NCBI GenBank assembly: GCA_013397435.1
Contig: VZRG01000030.1
Location: 825,477 to 889,476 of the forward strand
Direction of reading: 5' to 3'
From: Erythrocercus mccallii
Taxonomy: Eukaryota > Chordata > Aves > Passeriformes > Dicruridae
DNA length: 64,000 nt
Shown: positions 9,743 to 22,700 of the stretch, in pieces
Numbering within the stretch: position 1 is the first letter of the stretch
Layout of the letters: every line of letters starts with the position of its first letter
The notes under the pieces: model-generated
Databases searched by the model: none
The model's input: only the letters and a program-made list of their open reading frames with translations
Told to the model about the DNA's origin: nothing
Made by a program: the position numbers and the translations under genes

Positions 9743-12660
9743 CCTTATCTCTGGTATTCAAATGTGATCTCCACCCATCTGCAGCCATGCTTGGTATCTT
9801 GTAACCTTCTTAGAAAAAAACTGATTTTATACAGAGACTGTTTCTACGTTTTAACAACATATTCTTATAAAATATTTTAGCATGAATTATATCTTAGATT
9901 CATCTATAACATTGGGGTAAAATATTGCTGTTCTTAGCTTTCTTTACCAATCCATCCTTTATTTCTGTATCATGTATCTTGTTTACATATGGCACAGCTA
10001 AAATATGGAGGAAGGACACAAGTGATCGAGTACCCACATTGTAATTTTAAGAGCTTAAAAAAATCTTCTGTGGGTCAAGAGTAAATATTTTTCTTTTGTT
10101 CAAGAAACTAAAATATTTTAAATTCATCATGCAAATGACCAAAGCTATATAATTTCAATTCTCCTGATAGAAGAAAATTTAATATCTGGAAGTAATGATT
10201 CTATTCCCTGTAGTTTGTAGAGACTATGTTTCCCTCAGAAAAAAAACCCAAAACACATAGATATAAACTGTCAATAAGAACGGGGATAGCAAAGTGCAAT
10301 GGGAGACTATCACAATCATTTCTGGAATCTTACTGCCTATTGTGTCATGGAAAAGGGGTCACTTAAAATTTGGTAGCTCCTACAGAGGTCTATAAAGAGA
10401 AATATTGGGGGTGGGGAATGTCAATATCCCATTCTGTCACCTGAAAGAGCTTGGTTATGTTGTACGTGACAGAAGTTAGGAGCTAATAATAACCTAGATC
10501 ATCTACCCCATCTTGCAGTTCATATGCAAAATATTTGTTCCTGTCCACACTGACATAAAATCTAGGACTCAGTGGAGAATACACATTCCAGTGAAAAATG
10601 ACAATTCAAATGGCCCCACAGCCAGAAAACTTTTCACAGTCCTGTTCCCTGCTCTGATACTTTGCAGGATGGCACTATCCCTTCTGCTGTAGTAGCAGAA
10701 GGAGGCCACACCAGTCAAAAGCAACCCAGTAAAACAAAGAGCGGATCATTTTTCAAGCTGCTCCATTCCCTGAACAGCAACTGCACACATATACTTATAG
10801 CTCAATACAAGGAAGTCAGCAGGACCACACAGCCAGTGAGCACAAGGAGCAATGACAGCCTCAAATAGATCAGCCTAAGTGGCCGCTGAGCAGGTCTCTG
10901 TCTCACAGAGCTCTGTGTGTGTGTTTGTGTAAAGGAAGCCTTTATCTTTTCAAAGCAAAGAGCTGTTAATTAACTGGGCAAGTACTGGCACTTGGACTGA
11001 GAGAACTGGCACCTCTCAGGAAATGATATTTAGTTCAGTTAAGAGAGAAATTGTGGAGAGGAAGATTAAATCTGTGTGTACCTCCTGGAGGACTTCAGAT
11101 GGAATATAAAGGCTAGCACCCGCTAGGGGTTTTCTCCACAGCATGCAACCCCGGGAGTTACATACACACAAGTCCAGGAATCCTAATGAGGTGCACATGA
11201 GAAAAAGCTGCAGCTGGTTAGTTGAGCTGAGGGACACACGGTCCTGATTGAGTCTCCATGAAGGCAAATGACACACAGATCCTCTTCTGTCTTTTAAAAC
11301 CATGCTGCTTAGCTTGGATATACACAGTCAGAGCTTTTCCCTTTTACCTTGCCTGAGTCATCCATGATCTCAGGGCTCCAGCACAGCAAGGTATTTCTCA
11401 CCCAAAGGCATGGCCAAGCTCCAAACTGTGGCACAAAACATGCACATAAGCATCTCTATTTCCAGCCTCTTCCCTGGAGAGAGCAAAGGGCAACAGAGCA
11501 GCTGCTGCTGCAGTCCTGATAGCACAGTGTGTGTCTTAGAGTATTTTTCACATCCTTAATTCACAGTATCTTTTTCAAATAGTAGAATCCCTTATCTTCT
11601 GTGTTCATGAGCGTATACAGGTTTTCGGAAATGGAATAAAAATCTTTAAGTACCTCAGAGAGACAAAAAATACTCAGCAATTGATCTTCTGTGACATTTA
11701 TGTACACAACTAAAGATCAGCCATCATATATTAAACATAATATACATTGTAGATATATTTTATTCCCCTGCTATTCTTGAGGAATGAAAGTGCTTCTGAG
11801 GACAGGTGTGAGAAATGAAAAGTGCTTGGATTGTGTAGGGAAAGATGGATCTGAATAACATTAAATTTTAATAACTTGTGAATTTTGTCATCAGCAGAGC
11901 AGCAGTAGATGTGAGAAAGTAGGAGTAAGAACCACATGGAAATCTTTTTGCACATATCACTCCTGTTTACTTTCATCTTTTCTCCCACCAATCTTTTTGA
12001 AGGATACTGCTGACTCCAAGTCTTCAGCTGTTGTGAGTCACATTGTGTTGAGCATCTGCCAGCATCCAGGAGATCTCTAGGCAATTGGCATATGCAGTAT
12101 GGGAATAAGATCTGTTTGAAGGAAAAATCCAGCTCTCTCTTTTCTCTCCAAAGCAAAGCAAGAAGAGTCCAGCTCTCTCTTTTCTCTACTTCTGCTAAGC
12201 AAGCAGGAGTAGTGATGATTTCTCTATTGCAGAGCTACCTAATTCAATACACACATCCCTTTTTTCACTGCTTAATAATAAAGAAATACAGTACTGATCT
12301 ACTTCCTAGTAGAAATTCAGACAAAAAATAGGTGTGGTTATTGATTGTTCTTGCATAACCAGCTGCTGCAGTTACCTTCTCTTATCCTGTTAAAGAGGAA
12401 AACAGGCAACTGCCAATTATACATTACTGATACAGGAAATCTACACAACATGGGATGTGATGTTCAGTTCCCACAGCTGGAGTTCACTTGGCCAGTTGTG
12501 TGCTGAAGATTGGAGCAAGCTGGCAATTGTTTAAACACATCTTCTTGTTCAGCTGGTCAATTATTCACAGGAACAGCAAAGCAAGAGAATGGTTTCTGTT
12601 AGTGTGAAGTATGCATAAACGTCAATGGCTTGCAGTGAGATCTGTGGCTATTTCTTCCTC
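9743..12660. other. Unannotated noncoding stretch
   Basis: No gene or classified repeat recognised. A short TG run sits at 10911-10929, and a 40-bp tandem duplication at 12128-12209 is listed separately. The 141-codon minus-strand frame at 11731-12156 has no domain and overlaps that duplication. Confidence 0.5.
12128..12209. repeat. 40-bp tandem duplication
   Basis: A 20-base block 'tccagctctctcttttctct' is repeated exactly at 12128-12147 and 12168-12187. It is followed in both units by a related 'aagcaa..aag/gag' purine segment. The second unit is slightly diverged and 2 bases longer. Confidence 0.85.
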
Positions 12661-12743
12661 CCTCAGTGTGAGGATGCAATGGCACCAGGGACAGCGAGGA
12701 GAGAGAGATCTTTGGATATCAGGGCTGCTCTTAGGACACGTGG

Positions 12744-12749
12744 TTTATT
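12744..12749 (-). terminator. Poly(A) signal of ERVK-type LTR
   Basis: TTTATT on the plus strand reads AATAAA on the minus strand. It lies 78 bp before the LTR's 3' end, which leaves a normal-sized U5. Confidence 0.7.
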
Positions 12750-13159
12750 GCAGGGGTCGTGGGTGGTACAGCTTGCCCTCAGCTGCCAGTTCCAGCTGAG
12801 AGCAGGTCCCAAAGAGCGAGATTTCCTGTTACATTACATCTCTTTCTGTGTTGAATATTCTGATTTACACTAACCAACCAGTACAAGCTACAAAACCTAC
12901 AGAATTTACATACAGCCTATGAGAACTACTACATTAACATACCGCACCACATTCCAAAACCTTAATAGTAAGTTTCTAGTCACCTTCTCCCTGCCACCTT
13001 GGCAGGGCCCATTCCCTTGGATCCTTGGCATCCCTTTGTCTGCCAAGAGCACTGCTCAATCACTGTTTTCCGGCCTGGCATTCTACATCTCAAAGCTTGC
13101 TTTCAATTCTATTTCTCCTGCAGGTTTCACACTCTTAGAATCTTTTGCCAAGCAATCAT

Positions 13160-13166
13160 ATTTATA
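13160..13166 (-). promoter_or_regulatory. TATA-like box of ERVK-type LTR
   Basis: TATAAAT on the minus strand. It is the best TATA candidate in the LTR but lies unusually far upstream of the poly(A) signal. Confidence 0.4.
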
Positions 13167-13522
13167 GGGTTTTCCTATCTCATCCTCCTCAACACCTCGG
13201 TGCCCCTGATTTTCTTTCCACTCCTTGCTCTTTGCTAGGCCAGGTTCACATGGTCTTAGTGGCCTCCTGTTGCTGTGTAATGTGGAACATGAGACTCTTG
13301 ACCTCAGCTGAGTCCTCAGGGTTCTGCTGTTCACAATTAAGGACTACCTGCATTTTCTTCCCTGAAGTAAGCTACAATATCCTCCTTCCCTCACAAGAAA
13401 GATGCTAAGATGGAGCTTCAGGTAGGTTAAACAGTCCCCACCCTGCCATGACCCCCTTGCACACCTTGGGGCAGCCCACTGCTGAAAATTTGTCCCAAGG
13501 CAGCAGGAGATAAGCACCTCAG

Positions 13523-16500
13523 CATCTTTATGTACTCAGTAATTCTTGAAAATAAGACCAGGAACAGTAGTTTATCTTTCAGCTCGTGGCCCACCTATCT
13601 CTCTTTTAAAAAACAGACATTGTTGGCTGCATTGCTTAACACAGTTTTTTTGTAAGTTCATTAGTGTTACAGTGTTCAGCTTCTGCAGTGTTGACAGTCA
13701 GAGACAAAACAGCCTGTACAATTTTTTTGAAGACCTGTTTTGACACAAAAATTCCCTATTAATTCACAATAATAATTTATTGCAGTCTCACACCTCAGCA
13801 GGAGGTCCTGTCATATTGATAAGACTGTAATCTCATTCATGTTTTTTGAAGGTTTTGCAAAGCTCTTTACCTTTTTAATTTATTATTTAGGGAATATTGT
13901 AAGCACAAAAAATTCTTTATGAAATACAGTAGAACACAAGGTGTCTGGCACCAAAAGTCTTGTGATCTACTTCAAATACAGTACACGTAACATCAGTTTA
14001 GATGCAACTGTGTGCAAAGGTGCCAGTTATGCGGGAAACAAGATGTACAGGTTTTCATTAAAAGACAAAAAAGACCTAAACTCTCAGAAGACCTCCACTG
14101 ATTTTTTTTCCTTTGAAATCATGCAATGATACATAACCCACAGATCTGTTTTTAAACTAAAGCATTACTGAAAGCTGGCAGCATAGTATATTTTTTGCAA
14201 CATTTCAATAAGAGGCCAAGAGTTGAGCCTATTAGAAAGAAGAGAAATCTGTATTGAGGAAACAGATTTAATATTTAAGCGATTATATATATATTCATCT
14301 ATAATCATACTATGATTACAGAAACAAATAAAGAAGACTCCTTATCCTACAGGCATACTAGACTTCTGGAGGAAAAAAAAGTCCTGGAGGTTTAATTGTA
14401 TCTGTTGACTTGAAAGAGTGATTTCATGATAGTAACACATGGAAACTGCTGTTCTAACTCCATTCTTCCACAAAAAGCTCTTTTTTTTCTGTACTGTCTC
14501 CAGACCTGTAATGGTTATTGTGTTTGATAGCTCCTCTTGCTAGAGGTTAGGATTTAGGAGTGTGCATATGCTGCTCCTGCTCTTCAGACTTTTTTTTGTA
14601 TCACACCACAGTTAATGCTGACTATTTGTGCCTAATTGTGACATTGTGAATGTGCATCCCACATTTAACCCTTAAAGACAGAATGTAGGTATTAAAAGAT
14701 AATATATAATATTTATTATATTATGATGTGTTATATATATATCGTAATATATTTTATAGAGTTTCATCACAACCAATGGGAAAACTGTCAAACTGTCACA
14801 TCCTGCAGAGCACAGAACAAAAAGGGAGAAGTTGGTACAGAGAAACTGTTCTAATGAACTACTCCCAAATCAGAAAAAAATACACTATTGAGTGGCCTGA
14901 TACTATATGAACAGCAATATTAAATTAAAAATTTGGAAAGCTGAAATCCCTTCCCAAGACTGAAAAATAAATATGGCAAATGACATTTGCCAATATATCG
15001 TTACTTGCTGTTAAGTGTAAAAACCAGACATAAGACTACCAATGGCTTCACTTCTATGATATATTCTTGAGAGACCTTTTTGTTTGCATTTAGGTAAAAA
15101 TGAAATTTTTTGGGGAAAAGGCTACATTGTGCTTACTCTTTAGGAGCAGATTTTCCTGGATTTCACATGAAGTAGCAGGTTATTAGGAATTAAGTTGCTG
15201 TGAGCTCCAAAAGTCACAAATATTTCAGTACTTCATTCAAACTTATGATGGGCACTGCTACAGAAAAATGTATTTTAAAAAGAAAAAAATACCCAAACCT
15301 AGACCAAATCCCTCCACCTTTCCCTGCCTTAGAAACAATCATTTTCACTTTATGTTCAGTAGTGGTGCATCTTCAGTGTTTTAGTATTAGAAATACTGTT
15401 TGTTTATCTACTTGCATGGACACCCATGACCAGTTTCTTCTCATTAGAGTAGCAGAGGGTTAATGTAATTCTGTTAAAGTAATTCAACAAACTATAGCTT
15501 CCAACTGCTGTAATATCCACCCTCTTAATAAGAAAATCTACTTGTCTGTAGACTTTTATCTGTTCTCTGAAGTTTAATAGGCAGAAACATGTATATTGAA
15601 GAAACCTAAATGGTAAGACTAAATACTTTAGAAAGAGTCAGTTTTATCTTATATATAGCAATTATTTTGCTGATCACCACTGCACAATTACATGAATGTA
15701 TAAAGATTTAATTTTGTTCTTGCATAGCAGTGGGAGGTTTGCGTGTAAATGAGTATTGCAGAGCATTACAACATGATAGAAATTGTGTCAATTAGGCTAT
15801 TTCAATGCAACCTGATTGTGATGCAAACCAACGTAACATGTCTTTACATCATTATAGCTGGACTTTCTGACCATTTTGTGACAATAATTAGGTTGAACAG
15901 AACACTGTAAGCAAGGAAGGGAAGGACATCTGGGATAACATTTTGTATTAGTCTTATGACAATCATCTGTGTAAATATAATCTTCTGTATCCATTCACCT
16001 TTTTTAAAAAGATGGACTGTCCAAAAAGTAGTAAGCTTTGGGGTAGCTACATTGTACCCAATATTTTGAACAAGATCCTGTAAAACATTATTTTTCTTGG
16101 TAGAGATCCAAGAAGACACTGGTTCATATTCTTGGCTATCTGGCATGGAAACAATTCTAATTTGAACTTTTCACTTATTTGCTGTTACACACATACCCCT
16201 TTGCTTTGCTGTTTTAGAGCTATCTACACAGGAAGACAAACCACCTGTTTATCTGGAACCAGCTGTTTGACCAAGAGAATACTGAGGCACCAGACCTTTA
16301 TAATAAAATTTGGATGAAGAAAAACCTAATTCTCAAGTACTATGTCAGATGCACACTGCAGAAGTAGGGACTAATCCTAAGAGAGATCAGAGATTGCTCT
16401 TCTGATCTTGTACCATTTTAAAAGAGTTATAATTTACTCCTGATATGTATTTTCTGCCTCCCTGCTAAATTGTTATAATCAGTTTCTCACTCTTTAATTC

Positions 16501-18285
16501 TTAATTTTCCTAATAACTTCTTGTGAGAAACTCTGCCTTGTCTTAATGCCATCTTTTTAATCAACACAATTAAGATTAAATTATTAGATTTAATCACATA
16601 TTACTCACGTTACATAGATTTGGATATCATTTACAAGGATCCCTATCGAATCTAAAACCCTTACCAAAATCAATAGGGTTGTGATTTTATAAATGATAAC
16701 AATTAAGGCCACAGGCAGCATTGACTTGGCATGGAACAGCAATAGGCACCAACTGGCATTAGCCTTCCTGATGCTTTGAGCTTCTGACCTTGTGCATTTT
16801 GACTGGCTGGCCATTTTAGTGTTTGTATTATGATTAATGAGGTTCTTACATGGTGGGATACTATGCAAAGGTGATGAATTTTGAATATTTTGGACTTCAC
16901 AAAAACCTTTGAAATTTAACTGACAGCTTGATCTTCTGGAACAAAAAAGTTAGTAACTAGAAACAGGTTAAGACATGACTTGCACAATTCATTTGCTTTG
17001 TTACCTCCTTGAGCTTCATCACAAAAATTACAAGAGGACAGTTTTCACAAAATTCTGCTGCTCATAGCCAATGGTTTTAAAGGTTTAGAATTCAAGCTGA
17101 AAGAATAGTCCATAGGTGTAGTGAGAAAATCAAACTGGAGAAAAGTTTATAATCTTAGTTGTAAAACTTAAGACTGACTTTTTTACCCTTTAGTTTCCTC
17201 TTAGAAGAAAAAAATGATAGTGAAAATAATATTTTTTCAAGCATCCTCAAAGGGCTGAGTTTGTTAACTTTTTAAGATATACTGTGTAATGGAAGAACCT
17301 CATTCTTTGTATCAAGCCTTGCTTGCATCTTAAAGAACAGCATGCAGATTTTTAAAAGGAGTCATAAAGACCAGGTCTAGAACTATTTATCATGTTTTAA
17401 TGTCTCCTTTCAAAATAACATCCATCATGACATCAGTACTGAACTATTAAGTGTAATATATTTTGTCTGATACTTTCATCTTCTATCATGGTAACGTGGC
17501 CCACTAATGTGTTAATACAAAGGAATCCCAGAGACCCATAGTAGCAGAACTTTCTGCCAAGAGTAGAAAAACAAAACATAGAATAACATTTCTAATGGGC
17601 ATGTCTGAACTTTGATTTGATTTCACTGTTTCTGTGCATGTTTTAGGGCACACACAGTGCTTACAGAAATGCAGTGCACAAAGCCTCTCTTGTCTGGTGA
17701 GAACGCCTCACCAGTCTTGAACAATTCTGTACAAAGAACACATGATCACTTTCCTTGAAGTGCTAAATCTAATCTAAGGTCTATATCTTGCTCATCTTCT
17801 GTCTAGCTCTGATGTATCACAACAGACCAGCAGGTATCACTAAAACACAAAACATCACAAATTATATTTGCATTTCTGATTCCCAAACCAGAAGATCCCA
17901 CAGTGAGATTAATTTTCTACTCTAAATTAACACACACTCATCATAGATAGCACTGTAATCTGTCATTAAAATTTTAATCTACATATTTTATCTTGGTCTT
18001 ATATAACAACTTGCCCACTAAGAGCAAAACTCTTATCTCTCAGATGGACAGATTAAGAGAACAACAAAAGGGTGGGCAAGATCTGTAGTTATATCATTAT
18101 ATCAGTAACAAGAGGGAAATCAATTGGCTGCAATAAAATAAAAAATATAGTTAATCATCTCATGAAATTTATGATTCCAAAGTATTTTCTTTGAATTTTC
18201 CCATCCTTAAGATCTCAATTTTCATAGGCCAGAGAGAATAGAAGGCTCTTCTGTATGTCATTTTCAACAAAGGAAACTAATCCCA
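13523..18285. other. Unannotated noncoding stretch
   Basis: No gene or classified repeat recognised. AT-rich microsatellite-like patches occur at 14283-14320 and 14698-14760. The rest is ordinary single-copy-looking DNA, and small frames show no protein features. Confidence 0.5.
14698..14760. repeat. AT-rich low-complexity patch
   Basis: Imperfect TA/TTATA repeats. A companion patch with (TA)n lies at 14283-14320. Confidence 0.8.
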
Positions 18286-18777
18286 GAATCACAGAACCAA
18301 CTATGCTGGAACAGACCTCTGAGATGATTGAGAACAAGCTGAGACCAAACACCACCATGTCACCTAGACCACGGCACTGAGTGCCACGTCTGGTCTTTCC
18401 TTAAACACCTCCAGGGACTCCACCACCTCCCCAGACAGCCCATTGCAATGTCTAATCACCCTTCCTGTGAAGAAATTCTCCCTAATGTCCAACTTAAACC
18501 TCCTCTGGCACATTTAAGACTGTGTCCTCTCATCCTGTCATTGGTTGCCTGGGAGAAGAGAATGATCCCCACCTGGCTACATCCTCTTTTCAGGTGGCTG
18601 TGGGGAGTGATAAGGTCTCCCCTGAGCATCCTTTAGCTCCCTCAGCTGCTCCTCATCAGACTTTTTCTGCAGACCCTTCTCTGGACAAGTTCCTGCATCT
18701 CAACGTCCTTCCTGAGTTGAGTCGCTCAGTATTGGAGACAGAACTCAAGGGGTGACCACACCAGTGCCAGGTGTAAT
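18286..18777 (-). mobile_element. CR1 LINE 3' end
   Basis: The segment begins with 'gaatcacagaacc', the complement of the CR1 3' tail. It proceeds through 'ccagggactccaccacctcc', 'agcccattgcaatgtctaatcacc', 'gaagaaattctccctaatgtcc', 'cctctggcacatttaagac', 'ctccctcagctgctcctcatcagac', and 'accacaccagtgccaggt'. About 490 bp, 5' truncated, with small internal deletions (for example around 18635-18690). The better-preserved blocks suggest it is younger than the 37 and 62 kb remnants. Frames at 18448-18755 are antisense shadows of this CR1. Confidence 0.93.
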
Positions 18778-19748
18778 GAGCTGTTGAAAACTTCTCCCAT
18801 TACGTTCTCATGAAATTTCCATCTCAGTTTCCAGTCCAAATAATTTTAGACAAGTCCAGATACATTAGCTTAGATACACTAAACCATATGAACAGCGGCT
18901 TTTAAGCTCCAGATAAAAAGGACTAAGATCTCCTTAAAATATAAATTAAAAAATTGATAAAACTGTCACAGTTCGTCTTCCTGAAACTAGCATTTTCTCT
19001 TCTACTTAGAAAACTATCAGCATTTTATGATAGGCTATTCAAAAGACAAGATTTTTTCCATTTCTCAGAGACATTAGATATTCCGTCAGACTTACTCAGC
19101 ACATGAAGAGTGTAAAAATACTCTTTGTTGGCATTGTCTTTCCCTTCCCCCAGCAAGCTCTGTAGAGGGACTATCCATGTTGTTTGCCTGTGGAGCTGAG
19201 GCTCTCAATTCTTTTCTGTCCATATGGATTTCTTAACTGACTGTAACAAAAGCAGTGCTGAGCCTTAGTTTGAGGTGCAGATAAATAATAAACGTTTGGT
19301 GTATGTATATTTAGAGTGGGGGTATATGCACAAAGATTACCCCAACTCTGCCCCTTCAAGATATGTCATGTATGGTGCTGTACAATGATGTTCAACTTCA
19401 AGAGCAAGAAGAGAAAGGAAAATAGTATTGCTTGAGCTTTTCAATATTTACATCAAAACCAAACAAGCTAGGATTTATGGAGAGAAATTGTATTTGTGTA
19501 CATGACTCCAAAAGTCTTTGAAGTGTTTCTAGCAAACCCTTGTGAAAGAGATCAATATAAAGCAGAAAAGATGGAATTTTCAGTTCTACTAAGGTTTTAA
19601 GCTGATAATCCATTTTGGAGAAAAAGTATATCTAAATGTCTGTTCTAGTTAAATAGCCCTCCCCTCCAGCTTTGTAAGGCTCAGGTGCCAACTGTGCTTA
19701 CCCCAAATCAGCAAACACAGTCCAAACCTAGAAAATTCTCTTATAAAC

Positions 19749-19796
19749 CCAGGAATTTGTATTCTGAATTTGTATTCCAGGAATTTGTATTCTGAA
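19749..19796. repeat. 28-bp tandem duplication
   Basis: The 20-base block 'ccaggaatttgtattctgaa' occurs exactly at 19749-19768 and 19777-19796. A third partial 'gaatttgtatt' lies between them, giving a nested slippage pattern. Confidence 0.85.
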
Positions 19797-22700
19797 AGTT
19801 GGATTTTTCAGTATTGCTTCATACATATTCCTACTTAGAAAGCTTGCCTCAGGAATAGGGATTTCATTTAAGAACTTACTTAATAAAGAAGTTTTTTCTC
19901 CACCCCCTGGTTTATATCTCCATGTTTTAGAAACCACCAGAACTCAAAGCAGCAGAGGGCTTTCATGTTCGCTTGAGGATAGAAAATCTAGTTTGTGAGA
20001 CCCTGGTGTCCTTTTGCTATTTCTGCTTAGTGTTGTTGTTTAATGAGCAAAACAAAAATCCATCCAGACACCTGGCAGAACTTCTCCATTTATTCCAGAT
20101 TACAACATTTTTGTTTCTCTTTTATGCCTGTTTTTATTTGAAAGACATGAGGAACTCACTGAACTTTACTCTTCAACAAGTCAGTTGCTAAACAAACAGG
20201 CAGCATTTCTCCCTTTTCCCATCCTACCCTGGAAGAGCAGCCTTCATCCTTGCTGCTTGTATGACTTACTACTGTTCCCATCACAGACAACCTCTTTAAC
20301 AAAACATATTGCATTCATTTAACATCTTCTTACAAAAAAATGAAAGCCTGTAAGCAGACTGGTTTTTCTGTCATGAATTTCCACCCCAAAGACACATAAA
20401 CAGAAATCATTGCTCTTTGAAAACTCCAGTCCCTAGGATTTAGGATAAACAAAATAGAAAAAAGCATTCTCCTTCAGTTTTCACAAGAAAAATTGAAACT
20501 TTTTTTTCTCCAGCCAAAGTGAATTGTTTTTTTCTGGCATCAATTCAGTGCTGATCTATTTGCCTGTCTCCCAGGAGCAGCAGGCTGGTTGCCTGTGGCA
20601 CGTATTCCTTGTCTTTGGTAGTGCTTCCTGTTTGGACTACTGCTTCTAAGATAAACTGCACTGTCCCATCTGCCTTTTGACTGATTCAAGTATTTTAATT
20701 AGAAAATTATTTAAACCAGCTTTTAAAGATACTCCAAACCAAAACACCGAAAATCACTCCTGTCACAAAAAGTCAAAAAGCAATTTAGGAAATTAGTAAA
20801 AGTAGTCAAGATGCCTAGTTTTAAACTCTTAATTCAGCACTGATTTTTTTCCTATAAATAATTAGGAACAATAATAGATACCTTTTCAAAGGATAAACAG
20901 CAGTAACATTATAAACTTGGTATAAATTTCCTATCTGAGAAACTGGATTTAAATACTTTCTTGGACAATTTGGTTGACTTTCCAGTTCACAAAATGAATT
21001 TTGAATAAGTAGAGCTGTTTAATGGCACTGTCACTGTTATTAGTAAAAGTATTCTTTCACTTCTGAGTCATATAATTGTCTGTTTATGTTTTAGTACTGA
21101 CTGCATTAATTTTTCTAGTATTCATTGTGAAAGTGGATGCAGATAAGTCCATGGAGAAATCAAGCATCTATTGTTTCATAGAAGTACCCATTTGAATATT
21201 CCAGAAGCTTTACAATAAATCTTGAGGGCTTGGCATAAGCCAGCACATGCCCAGAACACTCTTTCCACCACTCTCTCCTACGTTTGTGTGTGAAGATGTG
21301 AACACATATCTGAATCCCCTCAACAGAAATTCAATGAGACAAGCCCCACCATGCTGTCCACCTCAACAGGAACAAAGACAGAAGTCTTATGGAGTCCTGG
21401 ATGTGTTGGTGTTTTCCAATGCAACAACTTTAGACACATTTAAAGATATTAAAAGCCAAATAAGAACTGAAATCCTTCCCCAGAGCCAGCTACAAGGAGG
21501 CTGTGTCAGCTCTCAGAGTGTTGAAACATGAGGTGTGAGTCGGTTTCCCAGACAATGCAATTGTGCTGAGTCTGCAGAGACCAATTGCCTTAGAGGATTT
21601 CATGGTGAGACATTGATTTATACTGTTCCATGAAGAATTATTATGGGTAAGGTTTTTTATTTGAGTGTGAAAACAAATTTGAAAATGTATGACAGTTTAA
21701 ATGATAGAAGACAATCAGTCTAGTGGGTTTACTGCTAATCTAGAGATAACAACAATATGTTAAATTACAAATAACAAGGAAAATAATTTTCTCTTGAAGA
21801 ATATTAATTCAGCAGTATATCCAGAGGTTGATCTGACCTCCTTTGAATGAAGCTAGATATTCCTGGATAGATAGTATTATTTTAGTACATCTTGCAGGAA
21901 CCACAAAGAGAATACCTTTTCCAGAAAGTCTGAGCAGCTGGTCTTACTTAGTGTTTGAAAACACCATCAAATGTAAGGTCTGCAAGGTAGGCAGTCAATG
22001 AGCATTAAACACAAGTATTAACTGCATGTGATGAGGACCATCTTTCCCAAAAGCAGCTTGTCATCCTCTGCTGCAGTCAGTCACAAATATTCATATGACA
22101 CAAGCATGGTATCATACCATGTCTGTTCTAATATATGTCCTTTTAAATTATAGGTTAATTTTTTGCTTGTATTTCATATAATCTAACACTAGAAATTAAT
22201 TTCAGACCAAGGAATTTTGTGTGCAGGAAGAATCAATCATGCTCCCTAATCCTTTGCATAACCCCTTCCCTAAAAATGGACATATACACTGAGTATTAGT
22301 AACTGCCAGTTACATTTAAGCTGTGTTCAAGATAATTTGCATTTGAGGGGTAAGGACTTCCCACTGTGCAGAGGAGGTGCATCATATTCCCAGGGCTGAA
22401 CAAGATTCACCCACCTTAGCAGTACATGGAAATGGAAAGAGCTGGTTGCTCTCTCACTTTCATTTCCTCCACTTACTCAAGACATTCTAATTTTCTTCTC
22501 TACAATCATGAGCAGATTGGTCTCATCTCATGCTAGCCATGTGAAAGGAGGAGTGGGCCTTCTATCTGTCATATGAGGTATTCACGTGAGGCAGGAAGAG
22601 TATAGGTGGGAGTGAGGCATATCATCAAGATATATTGATGTTTATGATCAACACTGAAAAAAGAATGTGAACTTGATTTGGAGTCTGTTTAAACCTCACC

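Larger units (their letters stand above)
12667..13516 (-). mobile_element. ERVK-type solo LTR, minus strand
   Basis: An 850-bp element with TG...CA termini (starts TGTGAGG, ends ATAAGCA on the plus strand) is flanked by a perfect 6-bp duplication, CCTCAG, at 12661-12666 and 13517-13522. Six-bp duplications are typical of class II (ERVK, beta/alpha-like) retroviruses. On the minus strand it has a TATA box (13160-13166) and AATAAA (12744-12749) in a 'ctgcaataaaccacg' context, close to passerine ERVK LTRs I recall. The distance from TATA to AATAAA is long, about 410 bp, so the true core promoter may be elsewhere. No internal retroviral sequence is present. Open frames across it are shadows. Confidence 0.87.

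Noticed and set aside
9067..9764. TATTC repeat flanking the CpG-rich element
   Set aside because: TATTC occurs at 9067-9071 and about 9758-9762, but the ends it would define lack TG...CA, so it was not accepted as a target duplication.
11731..12156. 141-codon minus-strand open frame
   Set aside because: It overlaps a tandem duplication and shows no protein signature.
14283..14760. Possible replication origin or matrix attachment from AT richness
   Set aside because: Only low-complexity TA repeats are visible. Nothing specific supports a function.
18448..18755. Two overlapping plus-strand open frames
   Set aside because: They are antisense readings of the minus-strand CR1 copy.
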